64,000 nucleotides of DNA, taken from NCBI GenBank assembly GCA_023151185.1, contig JAKLJL010000003.1, positions 248,001 to 312,000 of the forward strand, given 5' to 3'. A model generated the notes under the pieces. It did not search any database. It saw only the letters and a program-made list of their open reading frames with translations, and was not told the DNA's origin. Of the stretch, positions 44,586 through 55,715 are shown piece after piece. Every line of letters starts with the position of its first letter. The stretch's first letter is position 1. The position numbers were made by a program, and so were the translations under genes. Source of the DNA: Bacteroidota bacterium. Lineage in GTDB: Bacteria; Bacteroidota; JABWAT01.

Positions 44586-44739
44586 TCCCCGTGAGGCATC
44601 ACTTTCGGGTAATCTGATGGTATCCGAAAGTTAACCTGAATTTAAGACCCCGTATTTGTGATTCACGCCCGCCTTCTTTAATTTAATTTTAGTTAAATTG
44701 TCCGGTTTTAGTACACAACCAGCGGGTGATACAGATTCC

Positions 44740-47700
44740 ATGAGTGTGATCAAAGAATTTCTGGACTTTCTGAAGGATATATTCCGGCCGGTCAGGGACT
44801 CGGGCGATACAACGGTCTATCTGCGCGGGGTGATTGTCCGGATTCTGACATCCCTGATCTTTACCGCCGGGATTCTGGTCATTCTGGTCGGACTTCTCTG
44901 GCAGGCCGGGCTTGAACGGGCTCTTCTCTTCGGTTCCGTACTGATCTCCCTTTCTGTCGTTTCGCAGATTCTCTTCAGAAAAGGTCAGGTCAGGATGTTG
45001 CGGATTGTGATTGTTCTGGCCCTGTTTGCCTCGCTGACCTGGTTTGTGGTGACCGGCGGCGGACTGACATCCCCCAGCTTTACTGCCATTTATGTGGTTC
45101 TGATTATTGCCGGGCTGGTCCTGAGCAACCGGACGTTTCTCTTTGCCTTTTTCTATTGCATCGCCCTGACCGCCGGGGTTACCTGGCTCGAAATATCCGG
45201 AAACCTGCCGGCACCTTCCATCCAACACGTTCCCTACAGCCGGATGCTGATTCATTTCTTTCTTCTGTTCATGACGCTGACGCTGATTTACCTGTTTACA
45301 AACGTGGTCAGGAAGGCTCTGAAACGGGCCAGTGACGAGGCGGTTAAACGGTCAGGTGCCGAATCGGATATTCACGTCCTGTTCAACAGTGTGGATCTGG
45401 CTGTGGCGGTGACTTCTGTTGATGGCCGGATTCTTATGGTTAATCAGACGTTCAGTTCTCTCTTTACCGGAAGTGCACCAGACGACCTGAAAGAGCAGTC
45501 CGTTTACAGCCTGATCGGCGGGAAAACCCGGACTGAAGATCTGAATCTGAACTCCGGGCAGCCGCACCGCAGGGAATTCAGGCACCGCCCGCCGGGAACT
45601 GCCCAGCAAAGGGAGTATGAAATTCTCGTCAAGCCGGTTCACTTCCGGGGGGCAGATTCGCTTCTGTTCACCTTCTCGGATATTACGGACATGAAGCAGA
45701 TTTATCATGACCAGAACGCCATGATTGACCGGTCACGGCGGCAACGGTCTGCCCTGATCAAAATCAGCTTGTCCCAATCGGTTGCCGGCGGTGATTTTAA
45801 AAGCGGGGCCCGGGAAATCACCGAAAATGCAGCTCATGCCATTAAATCTGAACGGGTTTCAATCTGGCTGGGGAAACCGAAATCCGGCCGCCTGACCTGT
45901 CTGGATCTGTATCAGAGTTCCCGGCAGGAGCACAGTGAAGGCCAGGTGATTGAATCCAGGGACTATCCGAGGTATTTTCAGTCGCTGACGCTGTCGCGGG
46001 TGATCGATGCCAATCTGGCAACCGAAGATCTCAGAACCCGTGAGTTTGCAGAAACTTACCTGAAGCCCAACGGCATCACCTCCATGCTGGATGCCCCCAT
46101 CCGGGTATCGGGGCAGATCGAAGGGATTGTCTGCATCGAACATGTGGGTGAACCCCGGGTCTGGCTGCCGGATGAAATCCGGTTTGCCGGGGAAATTGCC
46201 GACCACATTGCCCAGTCGCTGCTGCTTTTCGAACGGAAGAAAGCGGAATCTGCCCTGCTCAGAACCGAGGAACGGTACCGGGTTCTGGTGGAACATCTTC
46301 CGGAAAGTGCTGTTCTGCTTTATGACCGGGATCTCCGGTTTTTACTGATCGATGGTCCGGAAGTGGCCCGGGCCGGATTTGACAAGGCACTCCTTCTGGG
46401 AAAAACCGTTTCAGAAGTCTTCCCGCCCGAATATGCATCCATTTTTGTGCCGCTGATGAGCCGGGTGTTTAACGGGGACTCCTTCAGCAAAACTTTGCCG
46501 TACCGGGAATTCATCTATACCTACCATTACGTTCCGCTCGAGGAATCAGACGGCACCATTCAGTACGGCCTTCTGGTTGCCCGGAATGTAACCGAGAAAA
46601 AACGGGCAGAAGAGGAAATCCAGCGGTCAGAAGAACGGTACCGTGACTTTTTCGAGGAAGATCTTTCGGGTGATTTTATCGCCACTCCCGACGGCAAAAT
46701 CTCGGACTGCAATCCGTCTTTCATGAAAATCTTCGGCTTCGGTTCTGCAGAGGATGCCCGGACGACCAATATCGTGACTCTCTTCAGGGTGACTTCGGTC
46801 TGGAAAAGCATCATCAATCAACTGTCGAAAGGCGAAAACCTCGAGTACTTCGAAATTGAAATGGTCCGGGTGGATGGTGAACCGGTTTACATCATCGGGA
46901 ATTTTAACGGCAAACAGGATGACGAAGGCCGTCTGAGGATGGTGAAAGGCTATCTGTTTGATGACACCCGGCGGCGGGAACTCGAGACCCAGCTTATTCA
47001 AAGTCAGAAAATGCAGAGTATCGGAACGCTGGCGGGCGGAATTGCCCACGACTTCAATAATCTTCTGGGGATTATCATCGGCCGGACCCAGATTCTTGAA
47101 ATGAAAGTGACCGGTGATCCGCGGCTGACGAAAGAATCCCTCATCATCCGGCAGGCAGCCGAACGGGGAACCAGTCTGGTCAAACAGCTCCTGACGTTTG
47201 CCCGGAAAAGTGAAGTCAAAACCGAAAGGCTCAAAATCAACCATCTCGTTCATGAAATTGAAAAGCTGGTTGCCGAAACCTTCCCCAAATCGGTTTCTCT
47301 TGAACTTTCCCTGAAAACCGACCTTCCGGATATTCAGGCTGACAGCACCCAGATCCACCAGGTTCTGCTGAATCTCTGTGTCAATTCCCGGGATGCCATG
47401 CCGGCGGGTGGTGCCATCCGGATTTCTACCGACCAGATTGAGGGCGATCTGCTGCAGCACCGGTATAAAAATGCCGTGGCCCGGTCTTACATCCAGCTTA
47501 CCGTTCAGGATTCAGGAGCCGGGATTTCGCCGGAAAATCTGAACCGCATTTACGAGCCGTTTTTCACCACAAAAGACATCGGGAAAGGAACCGGCCTCGG
47601 GCTTTCGGTGGTCTACGGAATCGTTTCGAGCCATAACGGATTCATTCATGTTGAAAGTGCGCCGGGGAAAGGAACCACGTTCCAGATTTTCCTGCCGGTG

Positions 47701-48147
47701 GATGAACTGATCCTTGATCAGGGCGGTTCTGAACCCAAAGAGTTTGCCCTGGCCCCGGGTGGTGCAGAAACCCTGCTGCTGATCGAGGATGAGCAGATGC
47801 TCAGAGATCTGGTCACCGAAACCCTGACTGCCAAGGGATATTCGGTAATCGCCGCACAAAACGGAATTGAGGGAATTGAAGTTTTTCAGGCCCAGTCAGA
47901 CGGGATTGATATGGTTATCTCTGACTACGGCCTGCCGGTAATGAACGGGAGTCAGGTCTATTCCTACCTGAAACAGATTAAACCCGGACTGAAATTTATT
48001 CTTGCCAGCGGATTTATTGATCCGGCCATGAAGTCTGAACTTTCCGGGCAGGGAATCCGGGAGTTTATTGAAAAGCCCTACCGTCCTGAAGATCTTGCCC
48101 GCAGGATCCGGATGGTGCTGGATGAGGGAAAACCGGTCAGGAATTAG
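44740..48147 (+). CDS. Membrane hybrid sensor histidine kinase with PAS, GAF and receiver domains
   Basis: This 1135-residue signalling protein has about six membrane helices in residues 20-205. They are followed by a PAS domain (about 215-325), a GAF domain (about 335-505) and two more PAS domains (about 510-760). Next come HisKA with the phosphoacceptor in LAGGIAHDFNNLLG (His near 769), an HATPase_c domain (GTGLGLSVVYGIV) and a C-terminal receiver domain (about 1010-1130) with the acceptor aspartate in VISDYGLPVMNG. ATG 44740 is preferred to the TTG at 44698. It converges with and overlaps the next gene by 11 bases. No response-regulator gene with a DNA-binding output is adjacent. Confidence 0.92.
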   Translation: MSVIKEFLDFLKDIFRPVRDSGDTTVYLRGVIVRILTSLIFTAGILVILVGLLWQAGLERALLFGSVLISLSVVSQILFRKGQVRMLRIVIVLALFASLTWFVVTGGGLTSPSFTAIYVVLIIAGLVLSNRTFLFAFFYCIALTAGVTWLEISGNLPAPSIQHVPYSRMLIHFFLLFMTLTLIYLFTNVVRKALKRASDEAVKRSGAESDIHVLFNSVDLAVAVTSVDGRILMVNQTFSSLFTGSAPDDLKEQSVYSLIGGKTRTEDLNLNSGQPHRREFRHRPPGTAQQREYEILVKPVHFRGADSLLFTFSDITDMKQIYHDQNAMIDRSRRQRSALIKISLSQSVAGGDFKSGAREITENAAHAIKSERVSIWLGKPKSGRLTCLDLYQSSRQEHSEGQVIESRDYPRYFQSLTLSRVIDANLATEDLRTREFAETYLKPNGITSMLDAPIRVSGQIEGIVCIEHVGEPRVWLPDEIRFAGEIADHIAQSLLLFERKKAESALLRTEERYRVLVEHLPESAVLLYDRDLRFLLIDGPEVARAGFDKALLLGKTVSEVFPPEYASIFVPLMSRVFNGDSFSKTLPYREFIYTYHYVPLEESDGTIQYGLLVARNVTEKKRAEEEIQRSEERYRDFFEEDLSGDFIATPDGKISDCNPSFMKIFGFGSAEDARTTNIVTLFRVTSVWKSIINQLSKGENLEYFEIEMVRVDGEPVYIIGNFNGKQDDEGRLRMVKGYLFDDTRRRELETQLIQSQKMQSIGTLAGGIAHDFNNLLGIIIGRTQILEMKVTGDPRLTKESLIIRQAAERGTSLVKQLLTFARKSEVKTERLKINHLVHEIEKLVAETFPKSVSLELSLKTDLPDIQADSTQIHQVLLNLCVNSRDAMPAGGAIRISTDQIEGDLLQHRYKNAVARSYIQLTVQDSGAGISPENLNRIYEPFFTTKDIGKGTGLGLSVVYGIVSSHNGFIHVESAPGKGTTFQIFLPVDELILDQGGSEPKEFALAPGGAETLLLIEDEQMLRDLVTETLTAKGYSVIAAQNGIEGIEVFQAQSDGIDMVISDYGLPVMNGSQVYSYLKQIKPGLKFILASGFIDPAMKSELSGQGIREFIEKPYRPEDLARRIRMVLDEGKPVRN

Positions 48148-49018
48148 CTGCCAGTGCCCGCCTGCTGACCAGAACCGTTTCCTTTTCGATCCGGGCCTTG
48201 TAGACCTTATCCGACCCGATCAGCCGGTCGAGTGCTGCCGTGACGGCTTCGCGGGTGAAGTGCTTTTTAAGTGACCGCTGCAACAGAACCGGATTGATAT
48301 ATAAAGCTGCCGCAATCATTCCGTCCAGAATATCTTCCAGCCGGACATCCGGCAGGGGTTCGGCTACTTCGGGCGGGACCACCCGTTCAAACAATTCGTA
48401 CAGATTCCCGCCGATGGCATCGAACCCGGTTTTGTAGATCCGGAGGTCATGAGTGAGTTTATACAGGTAAAAATCGAGCCGCTGAAAGAGAAAAGGCACC
48501 GGGCGGCACGCTTCCCGGATGTCTTTTTTTGCAATTTTCGGATGGGTCCCGATCAGGTTAAGCAAAAAGGTTTCGTGTTGATCGGAAGGTTCCGCGGTCC
48601 GTTTAATCGAAATCCACTTCCTGAATTCTTCCCGGCTGATCAGAACATTGGTCGACTGAACCACCGGATACTCGTACACCAGACCCTTCTGAACAAAATC
48701 CCGGTAAAATCCGTCAAACACCGTTTCGAATTGTTTGGCAATTCCCGGATACTCCGAAATAAAAACAATTTCACCGTGAAGTGCCGAAACCAGATCGGGA
48801 AGAAAGGCGTCATCAGAAGGCAGCAGATGGGCATAACCATGCTCCCTGACAAAGCTGAAGAGGTCTTCGGGGGTTTTAAACGTCCGGCTGCTGTCATAAT
48901 TCAGCCACCGGAACCGGGCGATCTGTTCCGGCTTCGGGTTACTTCCTTGAAAGCCTTTTTTTAAAATGGTATTTTTAAGTTTGGTTTTAAAAATATTATT
49001 ACTGACATCCAGACTCAT
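48137..49018 (-). CDS. Unrecognised 293-residue protein with C-terminal winged-helix-like segment
   Basis: I do not recognise this family with confidence. It lacks a signal peptide and is mostly helical. The part from about 150 (FLLNLIGTHPKIAKKDIREA) to the end (LKKHFTREAVTAALDRLIGSDKVYKARIEKETVLVSRRAL) reads like winged-helix DNA-binding units: helix, helix, then two short strands. A regulator or DNA-binding role is a guess. It is transcribed alone, divergently from the TPR operon that begins 24 bases away, so it might regulate that operon. Confidence 0.55.
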   Translation of the reverse strand: MSLDVSNNIFKTKLKNTILKKGFQGSNPKPEQIARFRWLNYDSSRTFKTPEDLFSFVREHGYAHLLPSDDAFLPDLVSALHGEIVFISEYPGIAKQFETVFDGFYRDFVQKGLVYEYPVVQSTNVLISREEFRKWISIKRTAEPSDQHETFLLNLIGTHPKIAKKDIREACRPVPFLFQRLDFYLYKLTHDLRIYKTGFDAIGGNLYELFERVVPPEVAEPLPDVRLEDILDGMIAAALYINPVLLQRSLKKHFTREAVTAALDRLIGSDKVYKARIEKETVLVSRRALAANS

Positions 49019-49042
49019 TTCATCCTCAAAAAACAGGTAGAT

Positions 49043-52000
49043 ATGCCGTTTCGTTTCCTATGGGTCCTTGTCGTCCTTCTGTCCCCCCTGTTTGCCGCCG
49101 CCCAGTCTGATAACGGACAAAAGAATTTCGACACGGGAAAAAAATACTATGAAGCCGGCCAATTCTCTCTGGCTATACAACAATTCAAGGAAGCATTAAG
49201 TGCCGGTCCGGCGGCAGATTTTGTGGCCGATGCCCGGTTTATGCTGGCTGATGCCTACCTGAAACAGAAACAGCCTGATCTTGCAAAGACAGAATTTGAA
49301 CGGGTCATCCAGGAATTTCCGCAATATCCGAAAGGAGACCTTGCCTGGGACTTTCTCGCCGAGGCGGTTCTGGCGCAGGGCCGGATCCAGAATGCCGCAG
49401 AAGTTCTGGTCCAGATTCAGGCAAAATATCCGCTTAGTCCACTGGCTCCGCCTTCACTTCTGAAATCAGCCGGTCTGTTCATCCGTGCCCGGAAGCCGGA
49501 TGAAGCCCGGGTTCAACTGCTGAAACTGATCAATGAATATCCGAATGCCCCCGAAAATGTAACCGGACAATTGATTCTGGGGGATCTTTTGCTTGCTGCG
49601 GGACAGGAAGAAGCTGCCCGGCTCCGGTTTGCCTCGGTTCTGGTTCATCCGGCCGGGACTGAAGATCAGAAAAACCAGGCTACCCTGCGCATTGCCGGGA
49701 TTTTTCTTCTCCAGAAAGATCCGCAACGGGCTGCCGATCTGATCAAACACCTGAAACTGTCTGCGGATAACCGGCTGCTTCCCCTGTTTGAAGTGATATC
49801 CGGGCAGATTCAGGTTCTGTCTTCAGAGTGGGATAAGGGAATTCCGCTTCTGGAATCAGCCCTTTCGGGCGGGAAGCTGCAACCGGATGAATTCACCGAA
49901 GCGGCTGTTTTCCTTGCCAGAACCTACACCCGGATCAATCTGTTCGACAAAAGCCGGAAATGGTATGAAGTACTGGCCACCCGTGATCTGCAGCCGGGAT
50001 TCCGGGTCAGGGTACTGTCGGAAGGTGCCCGTGTTTTCAGTCTGATGGGAAATGACACCAAAGCCTGGGACTGGTGCCAGCTTCTGCTGAAAGAAAACCC
50101 CGGCAGTCTGACGCCGGGCGCACTGGTAACCGCTGCCGGCATTGCCGTTCGGGGAAGCCGGTTTTCTGAGGCCTTCCGGATTTACGACGAGTTTATAAAC
50201 CGGTTTCCTGACCATCCTGAAGCTGACCGGGTTCTTCTGGATGCTGCTGAAAATGCGTGGAAAAATCTGGGGTTGAAATCAACCGCAGCCGGGTATCTGA
50301 AAACAGTTACTGCCCGGCAGCCTGCCGGTTTCCTCTCGGATGATGCGGTCTACCAGCTTGGTCTTCTCGACCTGGAAATGGGATATACCGGAGATGTGAA
50401 TCAACTCTGGGATCAGTTCGATTCGGTTTATCCCGGGTCAGAGTACGGTCAGAAAATCCGCCAGGTTTTCGACACCCTGACGGTTTCACTGATGACCAGC
50501 ACGGCCCTGGCGAATGAACTGGTGGCGATGATCAGTGACGTCAACCTGACCCAGTCGCCGGGTCTTTTGGCTTATTCTCTGGGAAAACTGGTATATAAAA
50601 CGGGAATACGCCGTGAAGTTGCCCTGATGCAGCTAAAAAATGCTGCCGTTTCGCAGGATCTCAGTCCTGAACAACGGGAAGAGTGTTATTACATGCTGGC
50701 GTCTCTGGCATTTCAGGTTCAGGATTTTGCAACGAGCATCCGGTATATTACTGCCAGTCAAAAGGAATTTCCTTCCGGTAAAAAGGCAGGAGAACTCACG
50801 GAACTGAATATCCGGTTTCTTCTGCTTCAGGCTAAACCCGCCGATTTTAAAACGGTTGAAAGCCTGGCAGAGTCACTGAAGGATCCGGCTGTTGCAGTGA
50901 AGCTGAAAACGGAACTGGAACTGAAACGGTACAGTTCGGGAGACCGGGAAACGGCCGTTGCCCATTTAAAATCACTCGATAAAACCACCGGGCAATCCGC
51001 TGCCGGACTTCCGGTGAAAATTGCCCTTGCCGATCTGTATTCCCGCCAGGGAGATACCCTGAATGCTGTACAGCTCTGGAAGGAACTTGCGGCCGGTACG
51101 AGCCGGAAAGAAGCCGAACTCGCCCTGCGGAATCTGATTTCCTGGTCATCCCGCCGTGGGAATCCGACCGAATGGTTTCAGTACCTGAATGACTACCTTT
51201 CCCGGTTTACCTATTCAGAATATGCGATGGAAGCCAGAAAAAGCTGGCTGAAGGTGGCGCTGGCCCTGGGGATGTCGACTCAGGCCGGTCAGTGGAGTTC
51301 GGCATTTACCCGTTACGACCGGTTATTTGATGATGACAGTCAGTTATATGAACTGGCCTTTTACATCCGGGGGAAATCGATCCAGGTTACCGATCCGGCT
51401 TCTGCCATGCAGGCTTTCAGGGATTATATCACCCGGTTTCCTGACGGCGACTATCTCGCCGAAGCCTACAGCAGTCTGGCCCTTCTGGCCAAGGATGCCG
51501 GTGATCTTGAAATGGCTGCTTCCTATTACAAACAGGCCAATGTCTTTTCTTTCGGGGAAACCGGAAGTTCACTTGAAATTGCCAACCTGTATTTTTCGAA
51601 CGGAGATTACAAAAAGGCAATCACGGAATACAGCACTCTGAAGGAAACTGCCGGAACCCGGGACATTCTTCAGATCGAATCCCGGATTATTGCCTGTTAT
51701 TACCGGCTTGCCAACGGCGTTCTGGCCGAGAGAATGGTGAAGAATTTTGAGAAAAGGAATCCGCCGGTTGATCTGATGGCCGAAATTCTGGTTGAAAAGG
51801 CAGATTTTCTGATTGGGCAGGCCAGGTTTAAAGAGGCCATCGGCGGTCTGGATTTTCTTCTGGATGAGTATAAAGCTTCGGTCTGGGTCCCGAAGGCCCT
51901 GTTTAAAAAAGCAAAAGCCCTTGAACTTGATTCCAAGTCGGAAGAAGCGGTCCCGATATACCAGTCGATCATGAAAAACTATCCGGGAACTGAAATTATT

Positions 52001-52609
52001 TCGGATATCTACCTGAGTCTGGGTAATTATTATTTCCGGAAAGAAGCTTATGACCAGGCGATTACCAACTACAAGGTGATCTGCGAGCAGTATAAAACAC
52101 CGGCTGACCGATACCAGTCTGCCTTGAATAATCTGATCATTGCCTACGAAAAATATGGGTTTTACGACCGGGCACTTGAAGAGCTCAGGGTTTATATTGA
52201 CCGGTTCCCCAACGATCCTGAAATCTTGGATAAGAAAATAAAGGTTGGTATCTTGCTTCAGAAGACAAAAAACTTTCAGCAGTCGGTTACCTATCTTTCG
52301 CAGTTATTGCAGGGTACTTCGGGCGGACTTCAGGCCGAAATAACCTATAATCTGGGTGAAGCTTACTATGCAAAAGGCGATTTTCTGAAAGCAATTGACG
52401 TGTTTATGTCAGTCGAAACCATTAAAAAGGCCAATGAAAAACTGGACTGGATCACCTCGTCGCTGTATATGACCGGGCAAAGTTATGAAAAACTGGGCGA
52501 TGTGAAATCCGCCATTGGCATCTATGAAAAAATCAGCACCCGTCCCGGGGTCGATCCGGTATTTAAACGGGCCGCACAGAAAGAAATCAACCGCTTAAAA
52601 GGCAGGTAA
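49043..52609 (+). CDS. Large exported tetratricopeptide-repeat protein
   Basis: This 1188-residue protein has a signal peptide (cleavage near LFAAAQ-SDN) and is built almost wholly of TPR helices. Typical repeat cores are GKKYYEAGQFSLAIQQFKEA, FMLADAYLKQKQPDLAKTEF, YYFRKEAYDQAITNYKVIC and YNLGEAYYAKGDFLKAIDVF. Such long periplasmic TPR proteins scaffold envelope complexes; the exact partner is not known. It starts a tight four-gene operon: the next gene begins 6 bases after its stop. Confidence 0.85.
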   Translation: MPFRFLWVLVVLLSPLFAAAQSDNGQKNFDTGKKYYEAGQFSLAIQQFKEALSAGPAADFVADARFMLADAYLKQKQPDLAKTEFERVIQEFPQYPKGDLAWDFLAEAVLAQGRIQNAAEVLVQIQAKYPLSPLAPPSLLKSAGLFIRARKPDEARVQLLKLINEYPNAPENVTGQLILGDLLLAAGQEEAARLRFASVLVHPAGTEDQKNQATLRIAGIFLLQKDPQRAADLIKHLKLSADNRLLPLFEVISGQIQVLSSEWDKGIPLLESALSGGKLQPDEFTEAAVFLARTYTRINLFDKSRKWYEVLATRDLQPGFRVRVLSEGARVFSLMGNDTKAWDWCQLLLKENPGSLTPGALVTAAGIAVRGSRFSEAFRIYDEFINRFPDHPEADRVLLDAAENAWKNLGLKSTAAGYLKTVTARQPAGFLSDDAVYQLGLLDLEMGYTGDVNQLWDQFDSVYPGSEYGQKIRQVFDTLTVSLMTSTALANELVAMISDVNLTQSPGLLAYSLGKLVYKTGIRREVALMQLKNAAVSQDLSPEQREECYYMLASLAFQVQDFATSIRYITASQKEFPSGKKAGELTELNIRFLLLQAKPADFKTVESLAESLKDPAVAVKLKTELELKRYSSGDRETAVAHLKSLDKTTGQSAAGLPVKIALADLYSRQGDTLNAVQLWKELAAGTSRKEAELALRNLISWSSRRGNPTEWFQYLNDYLSRFTYSEYAMEARKSWLKVALALGMSTQAGQWSSAFTRYDRLFDDDSQLYELAFYIRGKSIQVTDPASAMQAFRDYITRFPDGDYLAEAYSSLALLAKDAGDLEMAASYYKQANVFSFGETGSSLEIANLYFSNGDYKKAITEYSTLKETAGTRDILQIESRIIACYYRLANGVLAERMVKNFEKRNPPVDLMAEILVEKADFLIGQARFKEAIGGLDFLLDEYKASVWVPKALFKKAKALELDSKSEEAVPIYQSIMKNYPGTEIISDIYLSLGNYYFRKEAYDQAITNYKVICEQYKTPADRYQSALNNLIIAYEKYGFYDRALEELRVYIDRFPNDPEILDKKIKVGILLQKTKNFQQSVTYLSQLLQGTSGGLQAEITYNLGEAYYAKGDFLKAIDVFMSVETIKKANEKLDWITSSLYMTGQSYEKLGDVKSAIGIYEKISTRPGVDPVFKRAAQKEINRLKGR

Positions 52610-52615
52610 CGTCTC

Positions 52616-54157
52616 ATGAACCCCATTCGTCCCGATGATTTTCTCCCGGCCGGAATCCTGCATCCGGTCGTTTCCGCCATGTTTGGTGACCTGCTGTCAT
52701 CCCGGGAATTCTGGGTCTGGGCAGATTTGAAGGAAACCGGTCTTTCGGATGAGTTCATCCGGCGGATGTCGCTTCAGGTTTCTGACCAGTTCCCCGAGAA
52801 AGAATTTGCAGGTCTGTTCCGGAAAGCCGGCGGGATCCGGCCCGAATCGGTCAGTGAACTCAACCGGGGACTCCGGGATCTTTACTTCAGGCATTTTACC
52901 CTGTCTCCTCAGCAGCTTTCCTCGCTGATTACCCGTCAGGTTCAGATTGATCTCCTGTTCAAGCTGGTTCCTCACCTTGCCGCGGTGCACCTTATCTTTG
53001 GGGATGCCGAAGGGATCGACGCTTCGCGGTTTGGTGAACGTCTTTCCTTTTTACCGGAGGACTATCAGTTACGGGATATTCTGGTTTCCTATTCCGAAAC
53101 CCGTCCGCAGACCGAGTATGACCGGGCCAAAATTGAAAAAAATTGCCGGATTATCCTCAGGAACCTCAGAAGTGAAGAACCGGCCGAGTATTTTGCTGAT
53201 GAACTGAGGCGGATTGCCGATGAAATCGGGACCCGGACGTTGCGTGCCGAGGCAGTTTCAGCCTACAGCCAGATCATACCGGATCCGTTTGTTGAAAAGC
53301 GGATTGAAAAATATCTTGCCGTTACCGGACTTGATGAACTGGATATTGACCAGGCTGCCAGCCTGCTGCTGGGTGAAATTGAAACGGCAGCGAAAACCAC
53401 CACCCTGACCCTGGATTTTTCTGAACCGGAACCTGAACCGGAAACTGGGACTGACGACCCGTTCGGGGAACTGACTCCCCGGATACCGGTGGCCGAAACT
53501 CCTGGAAAACCTGAAACAACCCGCCCGGCCGGTTACCCGGAAACATTGCCGCTGTTTCCTGATCCGTCAGCCGAAACTGCCCAGCTTTCGGATGTAATCA
53601 GGGAACTTGAAAATACGCCGGATCCGGAACCTGTCCCCGAACCGGAGCCAGAACCGGACGTACCGGAGTTTTCTATTTTTGACCGGATTATCCAGGAAAC
53701 CAAAAATGAACTGGCCGAAACCTATCCCGATCCGTTGCCTCAGCCGGTAGAAGTACCTCAGGAACCGGTTTCCCTGTTTGACCGGATCATGCCACAGGAC
53801 CCTCCTTTGCCAGAACCGGTTCAGGTGTCTGAATTTACAGGGCAGGACCGGATTAATCTGGATGACATTCCTGATCCGCCCGAAACCGATCCGTTCGGGT
53901 TACCGGACACTGCACCGGGTAAATCGTTCCCACGGCTGGAGCAGATGATGAGTGAAGGGCAGGCCCGCAGTTTTATCCGGCATATTTTCCGGAAAAATGA
54001 AGACCGGTTTTATGCAGCACTGGCTGACCTGAATAACCTGCCTTCCTGGGACGAGTCCAAACTGTACATTGAGCAGATTTACAGGGAATATAAAACCGAC
54101 CTGTACAGCAATGAAGCCATTGAATTTACTGACCTGGTTTACAGCCGGTTTCACTGA
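52616..54157 (+). CDS. Unrecognised protein with Pro/Glu-rich linker and repeated FDRI motif
   Basis: This 513-residue protein has no signal peptide and no family that I recognise. The N-terminal half (1-260) is helical. Residues about 262-440 are rich in Pro, Glu and Asp ([27 protein letters not shown]) and contain two similar short segments, [10 protein letters not shown] and [10 protein letters not shown]. Residues about 445-513 form a conserved-looking helical domain ([20 protein letters not shown]). The short FDRI segments may be peptide ligands for a partner. It lies in the TPR-pccB-mltD operon, 6 bases after one and 2 before the other. Confidence 0.6.
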   Translation: MNPIRPDDFLPAGILHPVVSAMFGDLLSSREFWVWADLKETGLSDEFIRRMSLQVSDQFPEKEFAGLFRKAGGIRPESVSELNRGLRDLYFRHFTLSPQQLSSLITRQVQIDLLFKLVPHLAAVHLIFGDAEGIDASRFGERLSFLPEDYQLRDILVSYSETRPQTEYDRAKIEKNCRIILRNLRSEEPAEYFADELRRIADEIGTRTLRAEAVSAYSQIIPDPFVEKRIEKYLAVTGLDELDIDQAASLLLGEIETAAKTTTLTLDFSEPEPEPETGTDDPFGELTPRIPVAETPGKPETTRPAGYPETLPLFPDPSAETAQLSDVIRELENTPDPEPVPEPEPEPDVPEFSIFDRIIQETKNELAETYPDPLPQPVEVPQEPVSLFDRIMPQDPPLPEPVQVSEFTGQDRINLDDIPDPPETDPFGLPDTAPGKSFPRLEQMMSEGQARSFIRHIFRKNEDRFYAALADLNNLPSWDESKLYIEQIYREYKTDLYSNEAIEFTDLVYSRFH

Positions 54158-54159
54158 CC

Positions 54160-55704
54160 ATGAATCAACATCTTAAAAAACTATTGGATCTCAGGCTTAA
54201 AGCCAGAGAAGGCGGCGGTGAAGCCCGGATTGATGATCAGCATAAAAAGGGCAAACTGACCGCACGGGAACGGATCGATCAGTTGCTGGATGAGGGCTCT
54301 TTCCGGGAAACCGGGATGTTTGTCACCCACCAGTCGTCCAATTTCGGGCTGGACAGGCAAAAAATTCCCGGTGACGGTGTGGTTACCGGTTACGGAACCA
54401 TCAACGGCCGGCCGGTCGCCGTTTTCAGTCAGGATTTTACGGTATTCGGCGGATCTCTCTCTGAAGCCCATGCCGGGAAAATCTGCCGGATTATGGATTT
54501 TGCCCTGAAAAATGGGTTGCCGGTCATCGGACTCAATGATTCGGGCGGTGCCCGGATTCAGGAGGGCGTTGCCTCGCTTGGCGGTTATGCGGATATTTTT
54601 CTGAGAAACACCCAGGCCTCGGGGGTAATCCCCCAGATTTCGGCCATAATGGGACCCTGTGCAGGCGGTGCTGTTTACTCGCCGGCGATCACCGATTTTA
54701 TTTTTATGGTTGAGCACACGAGTTTCATGTTCGTGACCGGGCCGAATGTGGTGAAAACAGTAACTCATGAAACCGTTTCTGCTGAAGAACTGGGCGGGGC
54801 CGAGGCACATGCCGTCAAATCGGGTGTTGCTCATTTCACAGCCGCCAATGAACTGGACTGCCTGACCAGAGTCAAGAAACTGCTGGGCTATCTGCCATCC
54901 AACTGCGAAGAAGATCCCCCTTTTCTGCCCACCGAAGACCCGTCTGACCGGGAAGACCGGTGGCTGAATGACTTCATCCCCGACAACCCGAATAAGCCCT
55001 ACGATATGCATGAAGTCATCCGGTGTCTGGCAGATGAAGGTGATTTTTTTGAAGTTCAGGAGAAGTTTGCTCAAAATATCATCTGTGGTTTTACCCGGCT
55101 CGGCGGGCAGAGTATCGGGGTGGTAGCCAATCAGCCCCAGTCTCAGGCCGGGGTTCTGGATATTGATGCCTCGACCAAGGCCGCCCGGTTTGTGCGGTTC
55201 TGCGACTGTTTCAATATTTCAATTCTGGTTCTTGAAGATGTTCCGGGTTTTCTGCCGGGAACCGAGCAGGAATGGCGGGGAATCATCCGCCACGGTGCCA
55301 AACTGCTGTATGCCTTCTGCGAAGCTACAGTCCCCAAGATTACCGTTATAACCCGGAAGGCTTATGGCGGCGCCTATGATGTGATGAATTCAAAACACAT
55401 CCGGGGGGATATGAACATTGCCTGGCCTTCGGCTGAGATTGCGGTCATGGGTCCGAAAGGAGCTGTTGAAATCATTTTCAGGAAAGAAATTGAGGCTTCC
55501 TCTGACCCGGAAGAAGCTGTAAAAATGAAAACTGACGAATACCGTGAGAAATTCGCAAATCCGTTTGCTGCGGCAGAACGCGGATTTATTGATGACGTTA
55601 TTGAACCGTCCCAAACCCGCCGGATTCTGATCCAGGCTTTCGGTCTGCTGAAGAATAAAGTGGATACCAACCCCAGAAAAAAACACGGCAATATTCCCTT
55701 ATAA
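54160..55704 (+). CDS. pccB: Acyl-CoA carboxylase carboxyltransferase subunit (propionyl-CoA carboxylase beta type)
   Basis: This 514-residue carboxyltransferase moves CO2 from biotin to propionyl-CoA (or another acyl-CoA), or works in the reverse, decarboxylase direction. Motifs include [16 protein letters not shown], the oxyanion-forming [32 protein letters not shown] and [26 protein letters not shown]. No biotin carboxylase or biotin carrier gene is in the window. The product methylmalonyl-CoA would link to B12 mutase chemistry (icmF lies 24 kb away). Its specificity is inferred. Confidence 0.9.
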   Translation: MNQHLKKLLDLRLKAREGGGEARIDDQHKKGKLTARERIDQLLDEGSFRETGMFVTHQSSNFGLDRQKIPGDGVVTGYGTINGRPVAVFSQDFTVFGGSLSEAHAGKICRIMDFALKNGLPVIGLNDSGGARIQEGVASLGGYADIFLRNTQASGVIPQISAIMGPCAGGAVYSPAITDFIFMVEHTSFMFVTGPNVVKTVTHETVSAEELGGAEAHAVKSGVAHFTAANELDCLTRVKKLLGYLPSNCEEDPPFLPTEDPSDREDRWLNDFIPDNPNKPYDMHEVIRCLADEGDFFEVQEKFAQNIICGFTRLGGQSIGVVANQPQSQAGVLDIDASTKAARFVRFCDCFNISILVLEDVPGFLPGTEQEWRGIIRHGAKLLYAFCEATVPKITVITRKAYGGAYDVMNSKHIRGDMNIAWPSAEIAVMGPKGAVEIIFRKEIEASSDPEEAVKMKTDEYREKFANPFAAAERGFIDDVIEPSQTRRILIQAFGLLKNKVDTNPRKKHGNIPL

Positions 55705-55715
55705 CTGGAAACTGA

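Noticed and set aside
46627..47460. 277-codon minus-strand ORF
   Set aside because: Antisense to the PAS and kinase domains of the hybrid histidine kinase.
54181..55074. 297-codon minus-strand ORF
   Set aside because: Antisense to the acyl-CoA carboxylase beta gene, whose motifs are clear.
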